From positions 1 through 64,000 of the forward strand of contig JADIYN010000021.1 of the NCBI GenBank assembly GCA_016705335.1: DNA of 64,000 nt, in the 5' to 3' direction. Numbering within the stretch: the stretch's first letter is position 1; each line of letters opens with the position of its first letter. The translations under genes and the position numbers were made by a program. A model generated the notes under the pieces. It searched no databases and was not told the origin of the DNA. It worked only from the letters and a program-made list of their open reading frames with translations. The stretch comes from Draconibacterium sp. Lineage in GTDB: Bacteria > Bacteroidota > Bacteroidia > Bacteroidales > Prolixibacteraceae. Below are positions 50,885-58,560 of the stretch, one piece after another.

Positions 50885-51694
50885 ATGTTTAAAACAGGAA
50901 AATTTATTAATGTATTAACTATGGTTATCGCTTTGGTTGCGCTAATGTCAGTAGTTGGATGTGATAAAGATGATGAAACAGGCAGTGAAACAAGTTATGA
51001 GCTGAAAGTGCAGAATATACTTGGAGTTACCGGAACAGCAACTTTTATCGAAACCGGCAATTCTGTAACCATCAATATAGTTTTGTTAAACGCACCGTCA
51101 GGGGAACATCCTGCTGAACTTTGTATGAACACAGTTGCCGAAGGTGGTACTGTTGTATTAACACTCAATCCGGTTGACGAAAGCGGGAAAAGTTCAACAA
51201 ACGTAACTTCAATGACTTACAATCAGTTAATTGCATTCGACGGATTTATAAAAGTCATGAAAAGCCCCCTTGAACCGCTTGTAATTCTTGCATCAGGTGA
51301 TATTGGCGGAAACGTTATAACCGATACAAATATGACTTATGCACTTGATACAATTCAACCTTTTGGCGTGTGGGGAAATGCACTTTTTGAAAAACGCGAA
51401 AACGGTAATACGCTTGTAACCTTATCTCTCGATGGAACTATTGCAGGCGAAGTTTATCCGGCAACAATTAATCTGAGTTCAATATCTACCATTGGTGGCG
51501 GACCGGTAACAAAAACGCTGAGTAATATCAACGGTACTACCGGCAAAAGCTACACTACCATCAGAAAATTGAACAACAATTCGGATATTACTTATACAAA
51601 TTGGCTTGATTACGATGGATACATAAATATTTATCAAACTTCTGTTGAATTAGACAACATCATAAGTCAAGGAAATATAGGATCGAATTTGTAA
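50885..51694 (+). CDS. Lipoprotein with two CHRD-like domains
   Basis: 269 residues; lipoprotein signal with Cys 26 (MSVVGCDKDD). Two repeats of about 110 residues share the order VTGTATF...GEHPAELCMN, SSTNVTSMTYNQLIAFDGFIKV, ASGDIGGN, and then YPATINLSSI, SYTTIRKLNNNSDITYTNWLDYDGYINIY, SQGNIGSN. This resembles the CHRD fold (a Cu/Zn-SOD-like beta sandwich) without clear metal ligands. A surface or periplasmic role is likely; no enzymatic activity can be claimed. It is under promoter copy F. Confidence 0.72.
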   Translation: MFKTGKFINVLTMVIALVALMSVVGCDKDDETGSETSYELKVQNILGVTGTATFIETGNSVTINIVLLNAPSGEHPAELCMNTVAEGGTVVLTLNPVDESGKSSTNVTSMTYNQLIAFDGFIKVMKSPLEPLVILASGDIGGNVITDTNMTYALDTIQPFGVWGNALFEKRENGNTLVTLSLDGTIAGEVYPATINLSSISTIGGGPVTKTLSNINGTTGKSYTTIRKLNNNSDITYTNWLDYDGYINIYQTSVELDNIISQGNIGSNL

Positions 51695-51838
51695 CTAAAA
51701 GAATACTCCAAAATTAAAATTCAGATAAATTAAAAAATTTAAAGCTCAATATTCGAAACTGTTTGATACTTGGATATGTATAATTTGAGATTTATCTGTT
51801 TTTTGAAATTAGTTATTGAACATCTAATATCAGGAAAT

Positions 51839-52741
51839 ATGAATTTTATTGATTATTACAAAATATTAGAAATAAGTAAAACCGCTACCCCAAAAGACAT
51901 TAAAAATGCATACAGGAAATTGGCAAGAAAATATCATCCCGATTTAAATCCGAATGATGAAAATTCTAAAAAGAAATTTCAGCAAATAAACGAAGCTAAT
52001 GAAGTTTTAAGCGATCCCGAAAAACGTAAAAAATACGATAAGTATGGAAAAGACTGGCAACACGCTGACAAATTTGAGGAAGCTGGTCAGTATCGCCGGC
52101 AATCTGCAAATGCAGGTGGACAAGGATTTTCGGGCTCACAAAACTCAAGCGAATTTTCCGATTTTTTTGAATCAATGTTTGGCGGATTTGGTGGTTCAGC
52201 AAGAGGATCTCAGGTTAAATACCGTGGCGAGGATTACAGGGCAGAAATTCATCTCAATTTGGTTGAAGCTTTTGAAACACACAAACAAACATTAAGTGTA
52301 AATGGCAAAAGCATCAGGATTACAATACCTGCCGGAATAGAAAACGGACAAACCATTAAAATATCCGGTCATGGAGGACCGGGTGTTAACGGCGGCCCGA
52401 AAGGCGATTTATACATTACTTTCATCATTAAAAGTCACCCAACTATAATCCGGCTGGACAATGATTTATACACAACAGTCGAAATCGATTTATACACAGC
52501 CATTTTAGGCGGCGAAATTATAATTGATACACTTAGCGGAAAAGTAAAACTGAAAGTAAAACCTGAAACGCAAAACGGAAGCAAAATTAAGCTGACAGGC
52601 AAAGGATTTCCGGTTTATAAATCCAATGGAAAATTTGGCGATTTCTACATTACTTTTCGGGTTAAAATTCCAACGAACTTAACTGAAAAACAAAGAGAGT
52701 TATTTTCAGAATTGGCAAAATCTCAAAATACAAACCCATGA
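51839..52741 (+). CDS. cbpA: DnaJ-family co-chaperone CbpA
   Basis: A 300-residue type II J-protein. The J domain (residues 1-70) has the HPD tripeptide at 33-35 (KYHPDL). A Gly/Ser/Phe-rich linker follows (GGQGFSGSQNSSEFSDFFESMFGGFGG), then two beta-barrel substrate-binding domains (IRITIPAGIENGQTIKISGHGGPG, GDLYITF..., GKVKLKVKPETQNGSKIKLTGKGFP), without a zinc-finger region. That order is CbpA, which stimulates DnaK under stress. I chose ATG 51839 because MNFIDYYKIL begins the J domain. The next gene overlaps it by 4 bp. Confidence 0.93.
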   Translation: MNFIDYYKILEISKTATPKDIKNAYRKLARKYHPDLNPNDENSKKKFQQINEANEVLSDPEKRKKYDKYGKDWQHADKFEEAGQYRRQSANAGGQGFSGSQNSSEFSDFFESMFGGFGGSARGSQVKYRGEDYRAEIHLNLVEAFETHKQTLSVNGKSIRITIPAGIENGQTIKISGHGGPGVNGGPKGDLYITFIIKSHPTIIRLDNDLYTTVEIDLYTAILGGEIIIDTLSGKVKLKVKPETQNGSKIKLTGKGFPVYKSNGKFGDFYITFRVKIPTNLTEKQRELFSELAKSQNTNP

Positions 52742-53037
52742 ATATAAAAAATCTGATACCGGCAAATGAATTCTGTGTTCACCATAATATCGCGATTTCA
52801 TTTATTAGTTCGCTACACGAAAATGGGTTAATTCAGGTTACAACCATCGAAGATACAAGCTATATTCATAAAAACGAGTTGTCAGAACTTGAGAGAATTA
52901 TACGCCTCCACAGCGAACTGGATATTAACATTGAAGGTATTGAAACCATAACACATTTATTAAAACGAATAAATGAACTGCAGGATGAAAATACCAAACT
53001 AAAAGCACAGCTAGGTATATTCGAATCTTTCATCTGA
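52738..53037 (+). CDS. cbpM: CbpM-like chaperone modulator
   Basis: A 99-residue protein with an ATGA overlap to cbpA. It has a MerR-like winged-helix part (ANEFCVHHNIAISFISSLHENGLI) followed by helices and a C-terminal coil (LLKRINELQDENTKLKAQLG). CbpM proteins bind the J domain of CbpA and inhibit it. The location directly after cbpA makes the assignment firm despite low sequence conservation. Confidence 0.88.
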   Translation: MNIKNLIPANEFCVHHNIAISFISSLHENGLIQVTTIEDTSYIHKNELSELERIIRLHSELDINIEGIETITHLLKRINELQDENTKLKAQLGIFESFI

Positions 53038-53040
53038 AAA

Positions 53041-53107
53041 TGTGTGAATGATGTAAATTATTCAAAAAGTTGTGTAACAGTTTCGGGAATAAACAGGGAT
53101 ACCTTTG
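53041..53107 (+). promoter_or_regulatory. Composite direct-repeat promoter, copy G
   Basis: Half-site 1 TGTGTGAATGATGTAA (53041-53056) starts 4 bp after the cbpM stop. Half-site 2 AGTTGTGTAACA (GTGTAA 53072-53077), period 21 bp, 26 bp to TACCTTTG (53100-53107), an exact TAnnTTTG. Overall length 67 bp. Confidence 0.88.
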
Positions 53108-53378
53108 AATTATGAAATTAAATATAAAACAGTTATGGAAGCAAAATATTTGATTCACCATAAAATACTCAAATTCCAAAATGTGAAGGTTTCAACAAAA
53201 CTTTGGATGATTAAAATAGGATTACCCTACGTAAACGTTCAAAGTGAAAAAGTTGCAGCTGGAAATAAATTAGTTTGGGTTATTCGAAAGGTGCTTAATT
53301 GAAAAATCAGACGATAATTCGGTTGTGAGAGAAATGATAAATATTCTGAAACAAAATGAAGAATTAGTAACAATTTAA
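53105..53378 (+). CDS. Unknown small protein, frameshifted
   Basis: About 80-90 residues. The first frame ends at 53302. Removing one A from CTTAATTG near 53298 joins it to IEKSDDNSVVREMINILKQNEELVTI with a stop at 53378. The start is uncertain: ATG at 53135 (MEAKYLIHHKIL) is the first in-frame ATG, while promoter copy G ends at 53107. No domain recognised; a beta-rich first half and a helical tail. It is followed after 11 bp by an lmo0937-like gene and probably cotranscribed. Confidence 0.5.
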
Positions 53379-53389
53379 AATAAAAAATC

Positions 53390-53545
53390 ATGGGAAATTT
53401 ACTTTATCTAATTGCAGTTATTCTGATTATTGCCTGGGCAGTAGGATTTATTGGTTACAGCGCCGGAGGGATTATTCACATATTGCTAGTAATTGCGGTT
53501 ATAGCGGTAATCTTAAGACTTATTCAGGGAAGAAGGGTTTTATAA
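53390..53545 (+). CDS. lmo0937-family mini membrane protein (copy 2)
   Basis: 51 residues, MGNLLYLIAVILIIAWAVGFIGYSAGG to RLIQGRRVL, nearly identical in pattern and equal in length to the copy at 48154-48309. Two membrane helices with the conserved GFIGYSAGGIIHILL centre. It lies downstream of promoter copy G and before a perfect terminator, so it ends this unit. Function unknown; typical companion of CsbD/YtxH genes. Confidence 0.87.
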   Translation: MGNLLYLIAVILIIAWAVGFIGYSAGGIIHILLVIAVIAVILRLIQGRRVL

Positions 53546-53637
53546 GATAATATTCAAAATTAATAGGTTTTGTTTTTGATAGATTTTTAGATTTCCGAAT
53601 AAAGCGTCCATTTTATTCGATGTTGGGTTTGTTTTAA

Positions 53638-53664
53638 AAAATGTGGGCGTTCTGCCCACATTTT
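53638..53664. terminator. Perfect hairpin terminator
   Basis: AAAATGTGGGC pairs with GCCCACATTTT across the loop GTTCT, flanked by A on one side and T on the other, so it can act in both directions. It separates the lmo0937-like gene from the M48 protease gene. Confidence 0.85.
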
Positions 53665-53714
53665 CTCTTTTCCAATCCCTGTGATTTGGGTTTTGAAACT
53701 TTAAAATTAAGGTC

Positions 53715-54518
53715 ATGAAACACATCTTTATATTACTTTTTATTGCATCTGTATTAACAGGTTGCATTTTAAATAAAGTTACCGGGCGCAAGCAATTGAG
53801 CCTGGTTCAGGAATCGGAATTGCAACTGATGGCAGTTAGCCAGTACAACACATTCCTGTCAGAAAATAAGGTATTAAACCCCGGCAGCAGTAAAGATGCT
53901 GCAATGGTTGACAGGGTTGGTGCGCGAATTTCAAACGCAATTACAAAATACTACAAAAGTCAGAATAAGGAATCTGTTACTGAGGGATATAAATGGGAAT
54001 TTAACACAGTTGACAGCAAAGAAGCAAATGCATGGTGTATGCCCGGCGGAAAAGTGGTTGTTTATTCGGGTTTATTGCCAATAACTCAAAACGAAACCGC
54101 TCTGGCAATAGTTGTTGGACACGAAATAGCCCATGCAATTGCTAAACATGGAAGTGAACGAATGAGCGAGTCAATGATGCAACAGTTGGGGGGCGTGGCA
54201 TTACAGGTGGCATTATCACAAAAACCACAGCAAACACAGGACATTTTTTTACAATCATATTCCATCGGAAGCCAGGTTGGGGCAATGTTACCCTGGTCAC
54301 GGCAGCAGGAAACAGAGGCCGACCAGTATGGATTAATATTTGCTGCCATGGCCGGATACAACCCGCAGGAAGCAATACCTTTCTGGCAAAGAATGGCTTC
54401 AGCAGGTGGGGCCAAACCTCCCGAATTTCTTAGCACTCACCCTTCAGATGAAACAAGAATAAGAAAGCTAAAACAATTTATGCCCGAAGCCATGAAATAT
54501 TATAATGCTTCAAAATAA
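53715..54518 (+). CDS. M48-family periplasmic metalloprotease lipoprotein
   Basis: 267 residues; lipoprotein signal with Cys 17 (VLTGCI). Zinc motif H136-E-x-x-H140 in VVGHEIAHAIAKHGSERM, and a third ligand Glu in ETEADQYGLIFAAMAGYNPQEA. Followed by ...HPSDETRIRKL, as in YcaL/LoiP-like M48 enzymes that degrade misfolded envelope proteins. Length is normal. It is flanked by stress-island units but has no direct-repeat promoter of its own, only the upstream terminator. Confidence 0.92.
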   Translation: MKHIFILLFIASVLTGCILNKVTGRKQLSLVQESELQLMAVSQYNTFLSENKVLNPGSSKDAAMVDRVGARISNAITKYYKSQNKESVTEGYKWEFNTVDSKEANAWCMPGGKVVVYSGLLPITQNETALAIVVGHEIAHAIAKHGSERMSESMMQQLGGVALQVALSQKPQQTQDIFLQSYSIGSQVGAMLPWSRQQETEADQYGLIFAAMAGYNPQEAIPFWQRMASAGGAKPPEFLSTHPSDETRIRKLKQFMPEAMKYYNASK

Positions 54519-54564
54519 AAAGTAAAAAAGTTTGCCTGACAGAATTGGCAAATAAATACGATAA

Positions 54565-54631
54565 TGTGTGAAAGATGTAAAACAAACAAGAAATTGTGTA
54601 ACACATTTCTACAATGGAAAGCTGACCTTTA
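54565..54631 (+). promoter_or_regulatory. Composite direct-repeat promoter, copy H
   Basis: Half-site 1 TGTGTGAAAGATGTAA (54565-54580), half-site 2 AATTGTGTAACA (GTGTAA 54596-54601), period 21 bp, 26 bp to GACCTTTA (TTTA 54628-54631). Overall length 67 bp; 42 bp before the YtxH gene. Confidence 0.87.
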
Positions 54632-54673
54632 TATCAGTTAAAACAATCAGAAACAATTAAAAAAATAGAAATT

Positions 54674-54976
54674 ATGAGTTCAGGAAAAGTAGTGTTGGGA
54701 TTACTGGCTGGCGTTGCCGCCGGTGCGTTGGCAGGCATATTGTTTGCCCCGGCAAAAGGTTCGAAAACAAGAAAAAGAATTTTACGGAAGGGTGAAGATT
54801 TAGTTGACGACTTAAAGGACAAATTTGATGATTTGCTCGAAGTCGTTACCAAAAAAGTGGAAAAAGTAAAAGAAGACGTTTCCGACTATGCTGAAAAAGT
54901 AAAAACTGAAGTTACTGATTTCGCAGAAAAGAAAATGGCTAAAACAGAAGAAGCTGTAAAAAGTGCAAAAAACTGA
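54674..54976 (+). CDS. YtxH-domain envelope stress protein
   Basis: A 100-residue protein: a glycine-rich membrane helix (GKVVLGLLAGVAAGALAGILFAP), the conserved AKGSKTRKRI, then a long Lys/Glu coiled coil (VTKKVEKVKEDVSDYAEKVKTEVTDFAEKK). YtxH proteins are general-stress proteins of unknown mechanism. It is the first gene after promoter copy H and is followed by a hairpin, with a holin-like gene, an unknown and an AI-2E permease further on. Confidence 0.9.
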   Translation: MSSGKVVLGLLAGVAAGALAGILFAPAKGSKTRKRILRKGEDLVDDLKDKFDDLLEVVTKKVEKVKEDVSDYAEKVKTEVTDFAEKKMAKTEEAVKSAKN

Positions 54977-55339
54977 AGTGAAAGAATTTTCAGTTCAATG
55001 CTATAATATAAAACAGGAACAATAGAGAATTAGGTAAACAGAAACCTTGGAAACAATTTCCTGCGGCAAAAAGAAAAGGTCAACGATCAAATCGTTGTTC
55101 CTTTTCGAATGCCGAAATTTTCTGAAAGGTATAATATAAACGAACCTGAATGAAAGGAGAAGTTGAAACTTAAAATTCGAAATGAATCAGTAAGTTCTGA
55201 TGAAGAGCTGTTTCTTTCACATTTAAAAAAATATTAATAGCCAACTGGCAACAAAAGGAAAACCCTTGTTTTCGTTAACAACAATAAACAGGGTAACCCG
55301 CATGAATTTGAGTTATCATTTTATAAAAACACTAATATC
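54977..55339 (+). other. Intergenic region between YtxH and holin-like genes
   Basis: 363 bp. It holds the hairpin at 55074-55105 and otherwise no convincing gene. A short open stretch (KLKIRNESVSSDEELFLSHLKKY, about 55161-55238) has no start codon and may be chance or a remnant. Confidence 0.4.
55074..55105 (+). terminator. Hairpin terminator after YtxH
   Basis: AAAAGGTCAACGAT pairs with ATCGTTGTTCCTTTT around the loop CAA with one mismatch, ending in TTTT. It lies about 100 bp after the YtxH stop. Confidence 0.7.
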
Positions 55340-55693
55340 ATGGCTGAAGATATGGAGGAAATTGTGGATTCGATAGAAACTTTGCTGGAAAGTGTTTCTG
55401 ATTATGGAAAAACAAGCTATGACCTTGTAAAACTGCAGACAGTTTATAAAACTACTGATGTGGTTTCTTCTTTAATACCACACGCTATAGTTTTTATAAT
55501 TTTAATGTCATTCCTGCTTTTTCTCAATTTAGGTGTGGCTTTTTGGTTGGGCGAAATCTTCGGGAATATGTTTTATGGGTTTTTTGTAGTTGCTGCATTT
55601 TATGGGATTGTTGGAATTGTAGTGCATTTCTTTATGCACGATAGTATTAAAAAGAAGATTATGGATTATATCATAAAACAGGCGCTAAAATAA
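55340..55693 (+). CDS. Holin-III/DUF1469-like membrane protein
   Basis: 117 residues: an acidic amphipathic N-terminus (MEEIVDSIETLLESVSDYGKTSYDLVKL), two membrane helices (about residues 48-72 and 76-98), and a basic C-terminus. This is the phage-holin superfamily III (DUF1469) type, which in Bacteroidota sits with YtxH and AI-2E genes rather than in prophages. The name holin is historical; no lysis gene is nearby. It is followed by an unknown gene after 6 bp, so cotranscribed. Confidence 0.8.
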   Translation: MAEDMEEIVDSIETLLESVSDYGKTSYDLVKLQTVYKTTDVVSSLIPHAIVFIILMSFLLFLNLGVAFWLGEIFGNMFYGFFVVAAFYGIVGIVVHFFMHDSIKKKIMDYIIKQALK

Positions 55694-55699
55694 AATGCA

Positions 55700-56092
55700 A
55701 TGGAAAATATATCTTCCGCTTCAGAACTTCAGGATGCTATCCAATTATTGGAAGCAAAACAGACCGTCAGTTTGATGACAATGAAATCAAATTTTCGTAA
55801 AGCATACGAAAACTTAAAACCAATTAATCTGATTGGAAATATTCTCGATGAAATAACGACTTCCCCTTTTCTTACAAATAATATTATTGATTCAGCAATT
55901 GGTTTAACTGCCGGTTACATTTCGAGAAAGGCAGTTGTAAAAGAATCAGATGGTATGCTCAGAAAACTTTTTGGCATTGTTTTGCAATTTGGTGTTACAA
56001 ATCTTGTTGCTCAGAATCCTGAATCGGTTAAATCATTTGGTAAGTTTATTTTTCAACGTATTTTCCCTAAAAAAGGAATCGAATCTGAATAA
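55700..56092 (+). CDS. Unknown protein of the YtxH/holin/AI-2E operon
   Basis: 130 residues. The N-terminal half is helical (LQDAIQLLEAKQTVSLMTMKSNFRKAYENLKPINL). The C-terminal half has two moderately hydrophobic segments (SAIGLTAGYISRKAVV and LRKLFGIVLQFGVTNLVAQ). I do not recognise a named domain, but genes of this size and pattern commonly stand between a holin-III-like gene and an AI-2E gene in Bacteroidota. Gaps of 6 and 3 bp to the neighbours support an operon. Probably a membrane-associated partner. Confidence 0.7.
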   Translation: MENISSASELQDAIQLLEAKQTVSLMTMKSNFRKAYENLKPINLIGNILDEITTSPFLTNNIIDSAIGLTAGYISRKAVVKESDGMLRKLFGIVLQFGVTNLVAQNPESVKSFGKFIFQRIFPKKGIESE

Positions 56093-56095
56093 ATC

Positions 56096-57193
56096 ATGAT
56101 AAACAAAGAAGTACAGGTTCCCCTTTTTGCCAGATTCACGCTCATTCTTATCGGTTTATTTGTATTTTTCATCATACTGTATATCACCCGTTCTATTTTA
56201 ATTCCACTCGTTTTTGCTACAATTATTGCTATTGTTCTTCACCCCGCGGTAAACTGGTTAACCAGGTTGAAAATTAACAGGATCGTTGCCATTACCATTG
56301 TTTTTCTCATCGCTTCCATTATACTTTGGGGTTTTGGCACTATAATAGTACGGCAGGTACAGCGGGTAAGTGAATCATGGCCCGTATTATCCGAAAAATT
56401 TAATTCGATATTTACCCAAAACATAGCCGATGCGTCTGTTCGTTATGATATTGACCCGCAAAAAATACATGATTGGATTGCTACTGCAAAAGCTGAACTT
56501 ATTAGCCGGCAGCGAAGGATTGGTCAAAGCCTCGTTGTGCTGGGAAACGGACTTGTTATTTTGTTTTTAATTCCTGTATATGTTTTTATGTTGTTGTTTT
56601 ATCAACCCCTTTTACACGATTTTATTTTCAAGCTTTTCAGCGAAAGTAATCAAGGCAGGGTGAGTAAAATGGTTACGCAGACAAAAATTGTAATTCAACG
56701 ATACCTTGTAGGACTGGTTTTTGAGTTTATAATTGTGGCAACCTTAAATAGTACAGCACTGCTGATACTTGGAATTCCATACGCTATACTGCTTGGTATT
56801 ATTGGTGCCCTGCTCAATATCATACCCTACATTGGAGGCATAATCAGCGTTGCAATTTACATGGTTGTTGCCCTGGTTACAAAATCACCGGATTACATGA
56901 TCTATGTTTTGGGTGCATATTCAGTAATTCAATTTGTTGACAATAATTACATTATCCCAAAAATAGTTGCCTCAAAAGTGAAAATAAATGCGCTTTTTTC
57001 AATTATTGCGGTAATTGCCGGAAATGCTTTGTGGGGCATACCCGGTATGTTTCTTTCCATTCCGCTTCTTGCCATTGTGAAACTCATTTTCGATAATAAT
57101 GAGTCGTTAAAACCCTGGGGATTTCTTTTAGGCGATACAATGCCTCCATTGATTAAAATTCCGCCAATTCTAAAAAAGCTAAACCTGAAATAA
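56096..57193 (+). CDS. AI-2E/PerM-family permease (second copy), intact
   Basis: 365 residues with the full family pattern: two N-terminal helices (LILIGLFVFFIILYITRSILIPLVFATIIAIV), a soluble stretch, then helices with the conserved IPYAILLGIIGALLNIIPYIGG and VDNNYIIPKIVASKVKINAL. The members export small molecules or ions. It closes the operon that starts with the holin-III-like gene. Copy I of the direct-repeat promoter follows about 60 bp downstream. Confidence 0.92.
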   Translation: MINKEVQVPLFARFTLILIGLFVFFIILYITRSILIPLVFATIIAIVLHPAVNWLTRLKINRIVAITIVFLIASIILWGFGTIIVRQVQRVSESWPVLSEKFNSIFTQNIADASVRYDIDPQKIHDWIATAKAELISRQRRIGQSLVVLGNGLVILFLIPVYVFMLLFYQPLLHDFIFKLFSESNQGRVSKMVTQTKIVIQRYLVGLVFEFIIVATLNSTALLILGIPYAILLGIIGALLNIIPYIGGIISVAIYMVVALVTKSPDYMIYVLGAYSVIQFVDNNYIIPKIVASKVKINALFSIIAVIAGNALWGIPGMFLSIPLLAIVKLIFDNNESLKPWGFLLGDTMPPLIKIPPILKKLNLK

Positions 57194-57255
57194 ACTGAAT
57201 TTCTCATTTGTCATCTGCCATTTGTTCCCTGTTTTCTTCTGTTTCCCTTTAAAAA

Positions 57256-57322
57256 CGTGTGAATGATGTAAATCATTTCTGAAAATATGTAACAATTCAT
57301 CTTTTAATAACCTTGACCTTTA
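57256..57322 (+). promoter_or_regulatory. Composite direct-repeat promoter, copy I
   Basis: Half-site 1 CGTGTGAATGATGTAA (57256-57271), half-site 2 AAATATGTAACA (ATGTAA 57287-57292), period 21 bp, 26 bp to GACCTTTA (TTTA 57319-57322). Overall length 67 bp; 36 bp before CsbD copy 3. Confidence 0.86.
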
Positions 57323-57358
57323 CATTGCGATAATGCAGTCACTCTTAAAATTATAAGT

Positions 57359-57520
57359 ATGAACAAGAATGAAATAGAAGGAAAGTTGCATATACAAAAA
57401 GGCAAACTCAAACAAAAATTTGCGACTTTAACTGAAAATGACCCGTTGTTTGCTGAAGGAAAAAAAGAAGAAATGCTCGGAAAGCGCCAAATAAAACTTG
57501 ACGGAACAATAAAAGAATAG
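57359..57520 (+). CDS. CsbD-family stress protein (copy 3), damaged end
   Basis: 53 residues in this frame: MNKNEIEGKLHIQKGKLKQKFATLTENDPLFAEGKKEEM, close to copy 1 in protein and DNA, then divergent (KRQIKLDGTIKE). One shift near 57510 would give a normal CsbD tail ...RKIIT with a stop at 57536, so the apparent truncation is probably another indel. It is preceded by promoter copy I. Confidence 0.75.
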   Translation: MNKNEIEGKLHIQKGKLKQKFATLTENDPLFAEGKKEEMLGKRQIKLDGTIKE

Positions 57521-57601
57521 AAAGATTATAACATAGCATTAATGTCGTTTAGTTAAGTAAATTTTGTAAGTCACATCTGTTTAACATTGCTACCCCGATA
57601 A

Positions 57602-57620
57602 CCCCGATAGCTATCTGGGG
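57602..57620. repeat. Short palindromic repeat
   Basis: CCCCGATAGCTATCTGGGG is a near-perfect palindrome with one bulged T; an extra CCCCGATA half stands directly before it (57593-57600). A related form, CCCCGAGCTATCTG, occurs at about 43612. It lies between CsbD copy 3 and mlaE and could form a terminator-like hairpin. Confidence 0.55.
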
Positions 57621-57713
57621 GAGCACGTTAACAAATCAGCATTGCATTCAATCTGTCAACATCTTTAAGACTTGACATCGTTAACGAAAGGACATGGACA
57701 AATCATTCAAAAT

Positions 57714-58560
57714 ATGGCGAATATCAAAAGCACAGTTATTGGAAAAAGAGTAAAACTGCCCGATTTAAAAAAGCATGTTATAAAGCTTAGTGAGAAGACT
57801 ATCGAAAAAACCCAAAAAGCAAATAAATTCTTTTTGGCGGCAGGTGACTTTTTTTTATTTGTATTTATTACAACAAGAGAAACTTTTTCGCGCCAGTTCG
57901 AATTTAGGAATTCCTCCGTCAGTGTTATCAAATTGGAAATAAACCTTGCCGCTGATTTCATTAACCGGGCTAATTATGGGTTTGGTACTTACCATCCAAT
58001 CGCGTCCTGTTTTAGTTGATTTTGGCGCAGTTTCAATGCTTCCCGGAATGGTGGCTTTGTCAGTAATCCGTGAAATGGGGCCGGTAATTACTGCGTTAAT
58101 CTGTGCCGGTAAAATTGGTTCGGGAATGGGCGCCGAACTGGGTTCGATGAAAGTTACAGAACAAATTGATGCCATGGAAGTTTCTTCCACCAATCCCATT
58201 CGTTTTCTTGTTGTTACCCGTGTTTTGGCAGCAACACTTATGATTCCCCTTCTTGTTTTATATGCGGATGCACTTGGAATCCTGGGAAGCTGGGGCGGTG
58301 CAAATATCAAGGGAAGTGTAACTTTCACACTGTTCTTTTCCCAGGCATTCAGGGTTGTCGATTTTATGGATCTTATTCCTGCCATTATTAAAACCTTCTT
58401 TTTTGGCGCAGTTATCGGTTTTGTTGGATGTTACATGGGTTACACTGCCGGGCGCGGCACCGAGAGCGTGGGTAAAGCAGCCAACTCGGCGGTGGTACTT
58501 TCATCGCTGCTTGTAATAATTGTCGATTTAATTGCTGTGCAAATTACAGATATGCTTTAT
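57714..58560 (+). CDS. mlaE: MlaE-type ABC permease, frameshifted and joined to the ATPase
   Basis: Inner-membrane permease of the Mla/MCE lipid transporter. It has an amphipathic N-terminus (GKRVKLPDLKKHVIKLSEKT), ETFSRQFEFREFLRQCYQIGNKTLPLISLTGLIMG after restoring one G near 57908 and one A near 57945, then GAVSMLPGMVALSVIREMGPVITALICAGKIGSGMGAELGSMKVTEQIDAMEV, the signature of MlaE, and four further helices. The C-terminus ITDMLY runs without a stop into the ATPase; an in-frame loss of about 80-90 bases at 58560 seems to have removed the end of mlaE and the beginning of mlaF. The start is uncertain (ATG 57714 or a TTG at 57672). Confidence 0.85.

Noticed and set aside
55340..55693. Holin-like gene as a sign of a prophage
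   Set aside because: No lysin, capsid, terminase or integrase is nearby; this family normally stands in YtxH/AI-2E stress operons.
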